The translations under genes were made by a program, and so were the position numbers. The notes under the pieces are model-generated. The model saw only the letters and a list, made by a program, of their open reading frames with translations, made no database searches and was not told the origin of the DNA. From Comamonadaceae bacterium (lineage in GTDB: Bacteria; Pseudomonadota; Gammaproteobacteria; Burkholderiales; Burkholderiaceae_C), in NCBI GenBank assembly GCA_027484575.1, contig JAIXSQ010000011.1, forward strand, positions 62,001 through 126,000: a DNA stretch of 64,000 bases, given 5' to 3'. Shown here piece after piece: positions 9,086 to 17,642 of the stretch (within the stretch, counting starts at the first letter, position 1; each line of letters starts with the position of its first letter).

Positions 9086-10267
9086 TCACCAGGCCCAGTA
9101 GGGTCCGGCGGTGCCGGCCGCCGTGGCGCCCCGCCGCACGACGTACACCGTGCGGCCGAAGTGGAAGGGCAGCCCCCAGATGAAGGTGCCGGCCGGCCCC
9201 GCGGGCCCGGCCACGTTGGCCGCCCGCTGCGTGCTGACCACCAGCACGCTGTCCACCTGCAGGCTCACGTTGCGCGCCGCGCCCACGGGTGGCTGGATGC
9301 TGGCCGTCAGTGCCAGCGGCGAGGCCGGGCAGTAGAAGTCGCCGCAGGTCGGCAGCGTCCCGTCGTTGAAGAACAGCCCGTTGGAGCCGCTGTCCAGGAA
9401 GCTGTCGGCGTAGGTGGTGCCGCGGTAGACCGTGGTGAAGCGGCCGCTCGTGTCGGTGCGCACGATCGACGCGTTGGCGATCTGGTTGTTGGCCTGGGTG
9501 CCCACGCCCAGCAGCAGGGTGCCCTCGAGCGTGTTCACGCCGCCGGGCGGCACCGGGGGCAGCTGCAGCACCACGCCGTTGTTGTTGACCGGCAGCGCCG
9601 CGACCGGGTTGCGCACCTGGTTGGCCAGCTGCACCTGCACCGAACTGCAGGCGCTGGCGGCGGAGCAGCTGTAGTACACGTTCGGCGCCGCGCTGTTCAC
9701 GCAGGCGGCGTCGCAGTCCTGGTCGAACAGGCCCACGCCCAGGATGCCCAGCGCGCCCAGGCCGGCGCCCAGGTTGCCGCCGACGGCAGCGCAGCCGGCC
9801 GGCACGTTGGCGAAGTTGGCCGCGGGATCGGCGATCACCTGCATGGAGACGGGCGAGGACGTCGTGTCGCCGCCCAGGCGCACCGTCGCGCGGCGCACCG
9901 AGCCCCAGGTGAAGCCGCTGGCGAACTGGCCGCACTGTCCCAGCAGGTTCGCGCCCGCCTGCACCGCCGGCAGGGCCAGCCCGGCCAGCGCCGAGGCGGT
10001 GATCCGCAGGCCCTGCGAGCCGGTGTCGACGAGCACGTTGGGCACGTCGACGCAGGGGCTGCCCGAGGGCTGGCAGACCGTGACCGTCACGAACGGGATG
10101 TTGAACGCGCTGCCGTCGGTGCCGCCGTTGATGCGCATGGCCAGCACGTTGGGCGCGCTCGGCGTGGTGGGCCCCGGGGCGCCGCCACCGCCACCGCCGC
10201 CGCAGGCGGCCAGCAGCCCTGCCGTGGCCAGCAGCAGCACGCGGCCGATGGCACGCAGCCCGCTCAC
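9086..10267 (-). CDS. DUF3443 lipoprotein, probable pepsin-like aspartic protease
   Basis: 393 residues. Residues 1-22 are a lipoprotein signal ending LLAAC (Cys22), followed by a Gly-rich stretch. I recognise the sequence as DUF3443, whose function is not established as far as I know. It carries the sequence marks of pepsins: VLVDTGSQG with Asp81, a flap-like FTWGS with Trp121 (40 residues later; pepsin has Tyr75 43 after Asp32), LGILGVGL shortly after the flap, and SFLDSGSNGLFF with Asp292. The two Asp are 211 apart (183 in pepsin). About a dozen Cys suggest disulfides and export. It overlaps the DUF2844 gene by 4 bp, the usual pairing in Burkholderiales. Convergent with dnaB, 15 bp apart. 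Confidence 0.8.
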   Translation of the reverse strand: MSGLRAIGRVLLLATAGLLAACGGGGGGGAPGPTTPSAPNVLAMRINGGTDGSAFNIPFVTVTVCQPSGSPCVDVPNVLVDTGSQGLRITASALAGLALPAVQAGANLLGQCGQFASGFTWGSVRRATVRLGGDTTSSPVSMQVIADPAANFANVPAGCAAVGGNLGAGLGALGILGVGLFDQDCDAACVNSAAPNVYYSCSAASACSSVQVQLANQVRNPVAALPVNNNGVVLQLPPVPPGGVNTLEGTLLLGVGTQANNQIANASIVRTDTSGRFTTVYRGTTYADSFLDSGSNGLFFNDGTLPTCGDFYCPASPLALTASIQPPVGAARNVSLQVDSVLVVSTQRAANVAGPAGPAGTFIWGLPFHFGRTVYVVRRGATAAGTAGPYWAW

Positions 10268-10680
10268 GGCAGCTGCTCCGGATCGACGCCCGCCGGCACC
10301 CGCGCGGGCAGCCAGGCGCGGCCCTCGAAGCGGCCCATGCCGCCCGCCGACAGCAGCACCAGCCCGGGCTCGCGGATCACCAGCGCGCCAGGGCCGCGGG
10401 TCGGGGCGCGGCGCAGCGTCTCGAAGGAGGGACCCAGCAGGGCCTGCAGGTCGGGCAGGAAGGGGCCGGACCAGCGCACGGCGAAGACGGTGCCGTCGCT
10501 GCCCACGTACTCGCGCACCGTGGTGCCGGTGGCCAGCTGGCGCTGCTGCACCTGCCAGCCGGGCCCGCCCGGCGCCGCCTGGGCGGGACCGGGCAGGGGC
10601 GCGCCGCCCAGTGCCGCGTGCGCCATGCCGCCGCCGCAGGCCAGCAGCAGGGCCGGGAGGACCGCGCCGGTGCGCCGCAT
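10264..10680 (-). CDS. DUF2844 secreted protein
   Basis: 138 residues with a signal peptide (MRRTGAVLPALLLACGGGMAHA, cleavage after AHA). The mature part is small with motifs VREYVGSDGTVFAVRWSGP and LPDLQALLG, typical of DUF2844. Function unknown. It directly precedes and overlaps the DUF3443 gene, so the two are coexpressed; it could be a substrate, chaperone or inhibitor of that putative protease (inference). 10 bp downstream of the PhoH-family gene. Confidence 0.8.
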   Translation of the reverse strand: MRRTGAVLPALLLACGGGMAHAALGGAPLPGPAQAAPGGPGWQVQQRQLATGTTVREYVGSDGTVFAVRWSGPFLPDLQALLGPSFETLRRAPTRGPGALVIREPGLVLLSAGGMGRFEGRAWLPARVPAGVDPEQLP

Positions 10681-10690
10681 CGCGCCGCCC

Positions 10691-12442
10691 TCAGAGCACC
10701 TCGCTGGCGAAGTCCGCCAGCCGCGAGCGCTCGCCCCGCGCCAGGGTGATGTGGCCGCTGTGCGGCCAGCCCTTGAACTTGTCGACCGCGAAGGTCAGGC
10801 CCGAGGAGCCCTCGGTCAGGTAGGGCGTGTCGATCTGGGCCAGGTTGCCCATGCAGATGATCTTGGTGCCCGGGCCCGCGCGGGTGATGAGCGTCTTCAT
10901 CTGCTTGGGCGTGAGGTTCTGCGCCTCGTCGAGGATCACGTACTTGTTCAGGAACGTGCGCCCGCGCATGAAGTTCATGCTCTTGATCTTGATCTTCGAG
11001 CGGATCAGCTCGTTGGTGGCCGCACGGCCCCACTCGCCGGCGCCGGTGTCGGTCTTGCCCAGCACCTCGAGGTTGTCGTCCAGGGCGCCCATCCACGGGC
11101 CCATCTTCTCCTCCTCGGTGCCGGGCAGGAAGCCGATGTCCTCGCCCACGCTCACCGTGGCGCGGGTCATGATGATCTCGGTATAGCGCCGCTCGTCCAG
11201 CACCTGGGTCAGGCCGGCCGCCAGGGCCATCAGCGTCTTGCCCGTGCCCGCCGTGCCGGTCAGGGTGACGAAGTCCACCTCCGGATCCATCAGCAGGTTC
11301 ATCGCGAAGTTCTGCTCGCGGTTGCGGGTGGTCACGCCCCAGACGGCGTTCTTCAGGTGGCCGTAGTCCTTGAGCGTGCGCAGCACCGCCGTCTTGCCGC
11401 GGATCTCGGTCACGCGGGCGTACAGGCTGGGCTCGCCCGGTGCCTCGAAGTAGACGAACTGGTTGATCAGCAGGCTCGGCACCACCGGGCCGCTGATGCG
11501 GTAGTACGTGTGCTGGCCGCTCTGCCAGCTCTCGACCGTCTTGCCGTGCTTGGCCCAGAAGTCCGTCGGCAGCGCCAGTGCGCCGGCGTACAGCAGGTCC
11601 AGGTCGTCCAGCGTCTTGTCGTTGCGGTAGTCCTCGGTCGCCAGGCCCAGCGCGCGGGCCTTCACCCGCATGTTGATGTCCTTGGACACCAGCACCACCT
11701 CGCGCGGGGCATGCTGCTCGCGCAGCGACTGCACCACGCCCAGGATCTGGTTGTCGGCCTTGCCCTGCGGCAGGCTGGCGGGCAGGTGGTTGGACAGCGC
11801 CTGGGTCTGGAAGAACAGGCAGCCGCCCGCTTCCCCATGCCCGGTCGTGTCGAGCTTGAGCCCCTTGCCGATGTCGGCGCCCTGCGCGCCGGCCAACTGG
11901 TCGAGCGAGCGGCTGGCCTGGCGGGCGTTGCGCGCCACCTCGGTCGTGCCCTTCTTGTGCCCGTCCAGTTCCTCGAGCACCACCATGGGCAGGTAGATGT
12001 CGTGTTCCTCGAAGCGGAACAGGCTCATCGGGTCGTGCATCAGCACGTTGGTGTCCAGCACGAACAGCTTGGTCGGTCCGGCGTGGCGGGCCTTGCGGCG
12101 CGGGGCGGGTGCCGGTGCCGGTGCCGGTGCCGCGGCGGCATCGGCCGCCGCGGGTGCGGGCGCCTGGACCGCGGCATCGGCCGAGGCGCGGCGGCGGCGG
12201 CCGCGGCCGGCCGGCGCGGAGGCCGGTTCGCCAGCGGGCACCACCGGCGCGGCCGGCAGGGGCGCGGCCTCGCCGCCGCCACGCGGGTCGAAGTCCTCCG
12301 CCTGCGGATGCTCAGCCAGCGGATGCGCGCCGGCCGCCGCCTCCGATTTCCGGGCCACCTTGTGCGAGGACCGGGCCGGGGCCTCGTAGGCCTCGGGCGG
12401 AAGCAGGGCGGCGCGCTTGGTGGGGGCGGGGGGCAGTGGCAT
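10691..12442 (-). CDS. PIN domain-PhoH family ATPase
   Basis: 583 residues. Residues 1-125 are low-complexity Ala/Pro/Arg (including an (AP)n tract encoded by GGTGCC repeats). The PIN ribonuclease-like domain follows (TKLFVLDTNVLMHDP with the first acidic residue; EELDGHKKG), then a PhoH ATPase domain with Walker A GTAGTGKT (Lys402), ILDEAQNLTPKQMKTLITR as Walker B, and GNLAQIDTPYL. PIN-PhoH proteins act as RNA helicase/RNases in some bacteria; the role here is inferred. It is not the short single-domain PhoH/YbeZ type. A terminator after bcp precedes it, so it has its own promoter. Confidence 0.9.
   Translation of the reverse strand: MPLPPAPTKRAALLPPEAYEAPARSSHKVARKSEAAAGAHPLAEHPQAEDFDPRGGGEAAPLPAAPVVPAGEPASAPAGRGRRRRASADAAVQAPAPAAADAAAAPAPAPAPAPRRKARHAGPTKLFVLDTNVLMHDPMSLFRFEEHDIYLPMVVLEELDGHKKGTTEVARNARQASRSLDQLAGAQGADIGKGLKLDTTGHGEAGGCLFFQTQALSNHLPASLPQGKADNQILGVVQSLREQHAPREVVLVSKDINMRVKARALGLATEDYRNDKTLDDLDLLYAGALALPTDFWAKHGKTVESWQSGQHTYYRISGPVVPSLLINQFVYFEAPGEPSLYARVTEIRGKTAVLRTLKDYGHLKNAVWGVTTRNREQNFAMNLLMDPEVDFVTLTGTAGTGKTLMALAAGLTQVLDERRYTEIIMTRATVSVGEDIGFLPGTEEEKMGPWMGALDDNLEVLGKTDTGAGEWGRAATNELIRSKIKIKSMNFMRGRTFLNKYVILDEAQNLTPKQMKTLITRAGPGTKIICMGNLAQIDTPYLTEGSSGLTFAVDKFKGWPHSGHITLARGERSRLADFASEVL
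12108..12131. repeat. GGTGCC x4 tandem repeat inside the PhoH-family gene
   Basis: Four perfect GGTGCC units (12108-12131) encode an Ala-Pro tract in the linker before the PIN domain. Changes in copy number would stay in frame and alter only linker length. Confidence 0.7.
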
Positions 12443-12477
12443 GGGGCAGGCGGTTCCCGGAAGGGCTGGAGCAGAAA

Positions 12478-12508
12478 CGAAAAAGCCGCCAGGCGAGCCG
12501 GGCGGCTT
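12478..12508 (-). terminator. Intrinsic terminator after bcp
   Basis: Read on the minus strand: AAGCCGCC, loop of 10, GGCGGCTT, then TTT, at 115 bp beyond the bcp stop. A classic stem with T run that ends the bcp transcript before the PhoH-family gene. Confidence 0.75.
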
Positions 12509-12622
12509 GTGCGTCGGATGCGGTGTTGTGGGCGACGGTCGTCGCGGTCAACGGCATGCGGGCCATGATACATGAGGCCCGCGACGCGCCGGGCGGCGGT
12601 GCCGCCCTGTTGCGCGAGGACC

Positions 12623-13099
12623 TCAGGCGGCCTTCTTGAGCAGCTTGACGGCCTTGAGGACCTCGTCCACGTGGCCCGGCACCTTCAGGCCGCGCCACTC
12701 CTGCTTGAGGATGCCGTCGGCGCCCACCAGGAAGGTGCTGCGCTCGATGCCCTTGACCTTCTTGCCGTACATGATCTTGTTCTTGACCACGCCGAACATG
12801 TGGCAGAGCTTCTCTTCGGTGTCGGCGATGAGCTCGAAGGGCAGCTCGAGCTTGGTCTTGAAGTCGTCGTGCGACTTCATGTTGTCGCGCGAGACGCCGA
12901 ACACGGTGGCGCCGGCCTTCACGAAGTCCTTGTACTTGTCGCGGAACTGCATCGCCTCGGTGGTGCAGCCAGGGGTGTTGTCCTTCGGGTAGAAGTACAG
13001 CACCACGATCTGCCCGACGTGGGAGGTGTTGCTGACCTTGATGCCGCCCGTGGCGTTCGCTTCGAATTCCGGGAGGGGCTTGTTGACAACGATCGCCAT
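12623..13099 (-). CDS. bcp: Thioredoxin-dependent peroxiredoxin, Bcp/PrxQ family
   Basis: 158 residues (MAIVVNKPLPEFEANATGG). Reduces H2O2 and organic hydroperoxides. The peroxidatic Cys45 lies in PKDNTPGCTTEA. The resolving Cys found five residues later in many PrxQ proteins is Met50 here; another Cys is present in EEKLCHMF (about residue 97), so it is either 1-Cys or uses that residue. GVSRDNMKSHDDF and a C-terminal Lys-rich end are family-typical. 78 bp downstream of the Mth938-like gene on the same strand. Confidence 0.93.
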   Translation of the reverse strand: MAIVVNKPLPEFEANATGGIKVSNTSHVGQIVVLYFYPKDNTPGCTTEAMQFRDKYKDFVKAGATVFGVSRDNMKSHDDFKTKLELPFELIADTEEKLCHMFGVVKNKIMYGKKVKGIERSTFLVGADGILKQEWRGLKVPGHVDEVLKAVKLLKKAA

Positions 13100-13177
13100 G
13101 GATGTGAGGTCTCGTGTGACTTGGGGTGCCGTTGCGAAAGGAGCGGCGCAAGGCCCGCCGCGACCCGAGATTTTAAC

Positions 13178-13567
13178 TTAATCCACACCGCCGTCCGGCG
13201 TTTCCAACAGCAGGGCTGCCACGACGTGGCGTCCCTCCTGCGCCAGCACGTTGTAGGTGCGGCATGCGGCCGGGGTGTCCATGGTCTCGATGCCGATGCC
13301 GCGCTCGGTCAGCGCGCGCACCCAGGCCGGGCGGGGAAAGCGGATGCGCCCGCCGCTGCCGAAGATCACCACCTCGGGCGCCAGCGCGGCCACGTGCTCG
13401 AAGTGCGCCGGCCCCAGCTCTTCGAAGCGCAGGGCCTGCCAGGGCTCGCGTTCCCCGCGCGAGCCCACCACGACGCTGGCCTCCACGCGCTCGTTGTTGA
13501 CGGCGATCCAGCCGGGTCCGTGGCCGGTGATGGCCTGCACGTCGGATCGGTCGGGCTGCAGCTTCAT
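13178..13567 (-). CDS. Mth938-like domain protein (DUF498 family)
   Basis: 129 residues (MKLQPDRSDVQAITGHGPGWIAVN... VVIFGSGGRIRFP... GIETMDTPAACRTYNVLAQEGR). Matches the Mth938/NDUFAF3-like fold family, small soluble proteins; bacterial function is not settled. Divergent from alaA over 122 bp. Confidence 0.85.
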   Translation of the reverse strand: MKLQPDRSDVQAITGHGPGWIAVNNERVEASVVVGSRGEREPWQALRFEELGPAHFEHVAALAPEVVIFGSGGRIRFPRPAWVRALTERGIGIETMDTPAACRTYNVLAQEGRHVVAALLLETPDGGVD

Positions 13568-13646
13568 GGCGGTGCGGTGAGGAGGGGCGGAAGGGGCGCG
13601 GGCAGGGCCCGCGCATGGGCCGGAACGTCAACCGGACTGTGGTCAA

Positions 13647-13652
13647 ATTATA
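13647..13652 (-). promoter_or_regulatory. Perfect TATAAT -10 for the Mth938-like gene
   Basis: On the minus strand TATAAT lies 80 bp upstream of the ATG, in the only A/T-rich patch of this spacer (AAATTATAGGTTTT). The same patch could serve the divergent alaA. Confidence 0.4.
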
Positions 13653-13689
13653 GGTTTTCACCCTTGACGCCCGCGCCGGGAGAGGCTCC

Positions 13690-14916
13690 GTGAAGACCAT
13701 CCACAAGTCCGCCAAGCTCGCCAACGTCCTGTACGACATCCGCGGGCCGATCATGGACGCCGCCCGGCAGATGGAAGAGGACGGGCACAAGATCATCAAG
13801 CTGAACATCGGCAACCTCGCCGTGTTCGGCTTCGATGCGCCGGAAGAGATCCAGCAGGACATGATCCGCAACCTGGGCAACTCGGCCGGCTACTCCGACA
13901 GCAAGGGCATCTTCGCGGCGCGCAAGGCGGTGATGCACTACACCCAGCAGCAGGGCATCAAGGGCGTCACGCTGGGCGACATCTACCTGGGCAACGGCGC
14001 CAGCGAGCTGATCGCGATGGCCACCAACGGCCTGCTGGACGACGGCGACGAGCTGTTGCTGCCGTCGCCCGACTACCCCCTGTGGACCGCCGCCACCAGC
14101 CTGTCGGGCGGCACGCCGGTGCACTACCGCTGCGACGAGTCCAACGGCTGGATGCCTGACCTGCAGGACATCCGCGCGAAGATCACCCCGCGCACCAAGG
14201 GCATCGTCGTCATCAACCCCAACAACCCCACCGGGGCGCTCTACTCCGACGAGCTGCTCAAGGCCCTTGTGGCCATCGCGCGCGAGCACGGCCTGGTGAT
14301 CCTGGCCGACGAGGTCTACGACAAGGTGCTGTACGACGGCGTGCAGCACACGGCCATCGCCAGCCTGTCCGAGGACGTGCTGACCCTGACCTTCAACTCG
14401 TTGTCCAAGAGCTACCGGTCCTGCGGCTACCGCGCCGGCTGGTTGGTGGTCTCGGGCGACAAGCGCGCGGCCGCCGACTACATCGAGGGCCTGACCATGC
14501 TCTCGAACATGCGCCTGTGCGCCAACGTGCCCGGCCAGTATGCGATCCAGACCGCGCTGGGCGGCTACCAGAGCATCAACGAGCTGGTCGCCCCCGGCGG
14601 CCGCCTGCGCCGCCAGCGCGACCTGGCGCACGAGCTGATCACCGCCATCCCTGGCGTCACCTGCGTCAAGCCGCAGGCCGCGCTGTACATGTTCCCGCGC
14701 CTGGACCCGGCGCTGTATCCCATCGCCGACGACCGCCAGTTCTTCCTCGAGCTGCTGCAGGAGACCCGCGTGATGCTGGTGCAGGGCTCTGGCTTCAACT
14801 ACCCCGACCACCAGCATTTCCGCATCGTCTTCCTCCCGCACGAGGACGACCTGCGCGAGGCCATCGGCCGCATCGCCAGATTCCTCGACAACTACCGCAA
14901 GCGTCACTCCAAATGA
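13690..14916 (+). CDS. alaA: Alanine-synthesising aminotransferase (AlaA-like)
   Basis: 408-residue fold-type I PLP aminotransferase. The start YDIRGPIMDAARQMEEDGHKI, NIGNLAVFGFDAPEEI and NPNNPTGALYS match glutamate-pyruvate aminotransferase AlaA. The PLP lysine is Lys240 in SLSKSYR, followed by CGYRAGW. Start is GTG 13690 with GAGAGG just upstream. It opens a seven-gene run to moaE; the stop overlaps hom by 4 bp (ATGA). Confidence 0.92.
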   Translation: MKTIHKSAKLANVLYDIRGPIMDAARQMEEDGHKIIKLNIGNLAVFGFDAPEEIQQDMIRNLGNSAGYSDSKGIFAARKAVMHYTQQQGIKGVTLGDIYLGNGASELIAMATNGLLDDGDELLLPSPDYPLWTAATSLSGGTPVHYRCDESNGWMPDLQDIRAKITPRTKGIVVINPNNPTGALYSDELLKALVAIAREHGLVILADEVYDKVLYDGVQHTAIASLSEDVLTLTFNSLSKSYRSCGYRAGWLVVSGDKRAAADYIEGLTMLSNMRLCANVPGQYAIQTALGGYQSINELVAPGGRLRRQRDLAHELITAIPGVTCVKPQAALYMFPRLDPALYPIADDRQFFLELLQETRVMLVQGSGFNYPDHQHFRIVFLPHEDDLREAIGRIARFLDNYRKRHSK

Positions 14917-16223
14917 ATCCCATCAAGGTCGGCCTGCTCGGCATCGGCACCGTCGGCAGCGGCGTCTTCAACGTCCTGCGCCGCAACCAGGAGGAGATCC
15001 AGCGCCGCGCCGGCCGCGGCATCGAGATCGCCATGGTGGCCGACCTCGACGTCGAGCGTGCCCGCGCCGTGGTCGGTGCCGGCGTGCAGGTGGTCAAGGA
15101 CGCGCGCGAGGTCATCGCCAACCCCGAGATCGACATCGTGGTCGAGCTGATCGGCGGCTACGGCATCGCCCGCCAGCTGGTGATGGACGCGATCGCGGCC
15201 GGCAAGCACGTGGTCACCGCCAACAAGGCGCTGCTGGCCGTGCACGGCACCGAGATCTTCGCGGCCGCCCACCAGCGCGGCGTGATGGTGGCCTTCGAGG
15301 CCGCAGTGGCCGGCGGCATCCCGATCATCAAGGCGCTGCGCGAGGGCCTGACCGCCAACCGCATCCAGTGGATCGCCGGGATCATCAACGGCACCACCAA
15401 TTTCATCCTGTCGGAGATGCGCGACAAGGGCCTGGACTTCGACGTGGTGCTCAAGGAGGCGCAGCGCCTGGGCTATGCCGAGGCCGACCCCACCTTCGAC
15501 ATCGAGGGCGTGGATGCGGCCCACAAGGCGACCATCATGAGCGCCATCGCCTTCGGCATCCCGGTGCAGTTCGACAAGGCGCACGTCGAGGGCATCACCA
15601 AGCTGGGCGCGCAGGACATCCGCTATGCCGAGCAGCTGGGCTACCGCATCAAGCTGCTGGGCATCACCAAGCGCACCGATGCCGGCGTCGAGCTGCGCGT
15701 GCATCCCAGCCTGGTGCCGGCCAAGCGCCTGCTGGCCAACGTCGAGGGCGCGATGAACGCGGTGGTGGTGCAGGGCGATGCCGTGGGCACGACGCTGTAC
15801 TACGGCAAGGGCGCGGGCAGCGAGCCCACCGCCAGCGCCGTGATCGCCGACCTGGTCGATGTCACCCGCCTGCACACGGTGGACGCCGCCCACCGCGTGC
15901 CGCACCTGGCGTTCCAGCCCGACCGTATGAGCGACGCGCCCGTGCTGCCCATGAGCGAGGTCGTCACCAGCTACTACCTGCGGCTGCGCGTGGCCGACCA
16001 GGCCGGCGTGCTGGCCCAGGTCACCGGCCTGCTGGCCGGCGCCGGCATCTCTGTCGACGCGATGCTGCAGCGCGAGGCCGGCGAGGGCGAGAAGCAGACC
16101 GACCTGATCATCCTGACCCACGAGGTGCGCGAGGGCACGATGAACGCGGTGCTGGCGCAGATGCAGGGGCTGCCGACGGTGCTCGCGCCCATCGTGCGCA
16201 TCCGCAAGGAAGAGCTGCAGTGA
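14913..16223 (+). CDS. hom: Homoserine dehydrogenase
   Basis: Reduces aspartate semialdehyde to homoserine for threonine and methionine. 436 residues: NAD(P)-binding N-terminus (MNPIKVGLLGIGTVGSGVF), catalytic region (AFEAAVAGGIPIIKALREGL, INGTTNFILSEM, GYAEADPTFDIEG) and a C-terminal ACT domain from about 350 (YYLRLRVADQAGVLAQVTGLLA) for feedback by threonine. Monofunctional, no aspartokinase part. Overlaps alaA by 4 bp and thrC by 1 bp. Confidence 0.98.
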   Translation: MNPIKVGLLGIGTVGSGVFNVLRRNQEEIQRRAGRGIEIAMVADLDVERARAVVGAGVQVVKDAREVIANPEIDIVVELIGGYGIARQLVMDAIAAGKHVVTANKALLAVHGTEIFAAAHQRGVMVAFEAAVAGGIPIIKALREGLTANRIQWIAGIINGTTNFILSEMRDKGLDFDVVLKEAQRLGYAEADPTFDIEGVDAAHKATIMSAIAFGIPVQFDKAHVEGITKLGAQDIRYAEQLGYRIKLLGITKRTDAGVELRVHPSLVPAKRLLANVEGAMNAVVVQGDAVGTTLYYGKGAGSEPTASAVIADLVDVTRLHTVDAAHRVPHLAFQPDRMSDAPVLPMSEVVTSYYLRLRVADQAGVLAQVTGLLAGAGISVDAMLQREAGEGEKQTDLIILTHEVREGTMNAVLAQMQGLPTVLAPIVRIRKEELQ

Positions 16224-17638
16224 TGCGCTACCTGTCCACCCGCGGCCATCCGGACCGCAAGCGCTTCTGCGAGATCCTGCTCGAAGGCCTGGCGCCCGAC
16301 GGCGGCCTGTACCTGCCCGAGCACTACCCGCAGGTCGACACCGCCACGCTGGCGCGCTGGCGCCGGCTGCCCTATGCCGAGCTGGCCTTCGAGATCCTGT
16401 CGCTGTACGTCGACGACATCCCGCCGGCCGACCTGCGCGCGCTCTGCGCCAGGACCTACACCGCCGAGGTGTTCGGCACGCCCGAGATCGTCCCACTCAA
16501 GAGGCTCGAGGACGGCCTGTACCTCGAGGCCCTGTCCAACGGCCCCACGCTGGCCTTCAAGGACATGGCCATGCAGCTGCTGGGCAATTTGTTCGAGTAC
16601 GAGCTGGGCCGGCGCGGCGAGCAGCTGAACATCCTGGGCGCGACCTCGGGCGACACCGGCAGCGCGGCCGAGTACGCGATGCGCGGCAAGCAGGGCGTGC
16701 GCGTGTTCATGACCTCGCCTGACGGCCGCATGAGCCCCTTCCAGCAGGCGCAGATGTTCAGCCTGCTGGACGCCAACATCCACAACCTGGCGATCCGGGG
16801 CGTGTTCGACGACTGCCAGGACATCGTCAAGGCGGTGTCCAACGACCTGGCGTTCAAGCGCCGGTACCGCATCGGCACGGTCAACTCGATCAACTGGGCC
16901 CGCCTGCTGGCCCAGGTGGTGTACTACTTCGCCGGCTGGTTCCAGGCCACCACGGCCGACGACCAGCGGGTGAGCTTCACCGTGCCCTCGGGCAACTTCG
17001 GCAACGTCTGCGCCGGCCACGTGGCCCGCATGATGGGCCTGCCGATCGAGCGGCTGGTGGTGGCCACCAACGAGAACGACGTGCTCGACGAGTTCTTCCG
17101 CACCGGCATCTACCGCGTGCGACCGGGCGCCGAGACGCACGAGACCTCCAGCCCGTCGATGGACATCAGCAAGGCCAGCAACTTCGAGCGCTTCGTGTTC
17201 GACCTGCTCGGCCGCGACGGTGAGCGCACCCGCGCGCTGTTCGCCGACGCGCTGCCGCGCGACGGCCGCTTCGTCCTGTCGGCCGATCCCGCGTTCGCGC
17301 AGGCGGCCACCCGCTACGGCTTCGCCAGCGGGCGCAGCACGCATGCCGACCGCCTGGCCACCATCCGCGACACCTGGCAGCGCCTGGGCACCATGGTCGA
17401 CACCCACACCGCCGACGGCCTGAAGGTCGCGCGCGAGCAGCTGCAGCCGGGCATCCCGATGCTGGTGCTCGAGACCGCGCTGCCGGTCAAGTTCGCCGCC
17501 ACCATCGTCGAGGCCCTGGGCCGCGAGCCGCAGCGCCCGGCCAAGTACGACGGCATCGAGGCCCTGCCGCGCCGCGTCACGGTGCTGCCGGCCGACGTGC
17601 AGCAGGTCAAGGCCTACATCGCGGCGCACTGCGCCTGA
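16223..17638 (+). CDS. thrC: Threonine synthase
   Basis: 471 residues, PLP-dependent, converts O-phosphohomoserine to threonine. N-terminus MRYLSTRGHPDRKRFCEILLEGLAPDGGLYLP; PLP Lys113 in PTLAFKDMAMQ; GATSGDTGSAAEYAM phosphate-binding region; FTVPSGNFGNVCAG. Start ATG shares one base with the hom stop (TGATG). Followed by mobB after 4 bp. thrB is not in this window. Confidence 0.98.
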   Translation: MRYLSTRGHPDRKRFCEILLEGLAPDGGLYLPEHYPQVDTATLARWRRLPYAELAFEILSLYVDDIPPADLRALCARTYTAEVFGTPEIVPLKRLEDGLYLEALSNGPTLAFKDMAMQLLGNLFEYELGRRGEQLNILGATSGDTGSAAEYAMRGKQGVRVFMTSPDGRMSPFQQAQMFSLLDANIHNLAIRGVFDDCQDIVKAVSNDLAFKRRYRIGTVNSINWARLLAQVVYYFAGWFQATTADDQRVSFTVPSGNFGNVCAGHVARMMGLPIERLVVATNENDVLDEFFRTGIYRVRPGAETHETSSPSMDISKASNFERFVFDLLGRDGERTRALFADALPRDGRFVLSADPAFAQAATRYGFASGRSTHADRLATIRDTWQRLGTMVDTHTADGLKVAREQLQPGIPMLVLETALPVKFAATIVEALGREPQRPAKYDGIEALPRRVTVLPADVQQVKAYIAAHCA

Positions 17639-17642
17639 CGCC

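Noticed and set aside
9161..12568. 1135-codon plus-strand open frame over DUF3443, DUF2844 and PhoH genes
   Set aside because: Antisense shadow with repetitive His/Ala/Gly/Arg composition; the minus-strand frames encode recognisable families.
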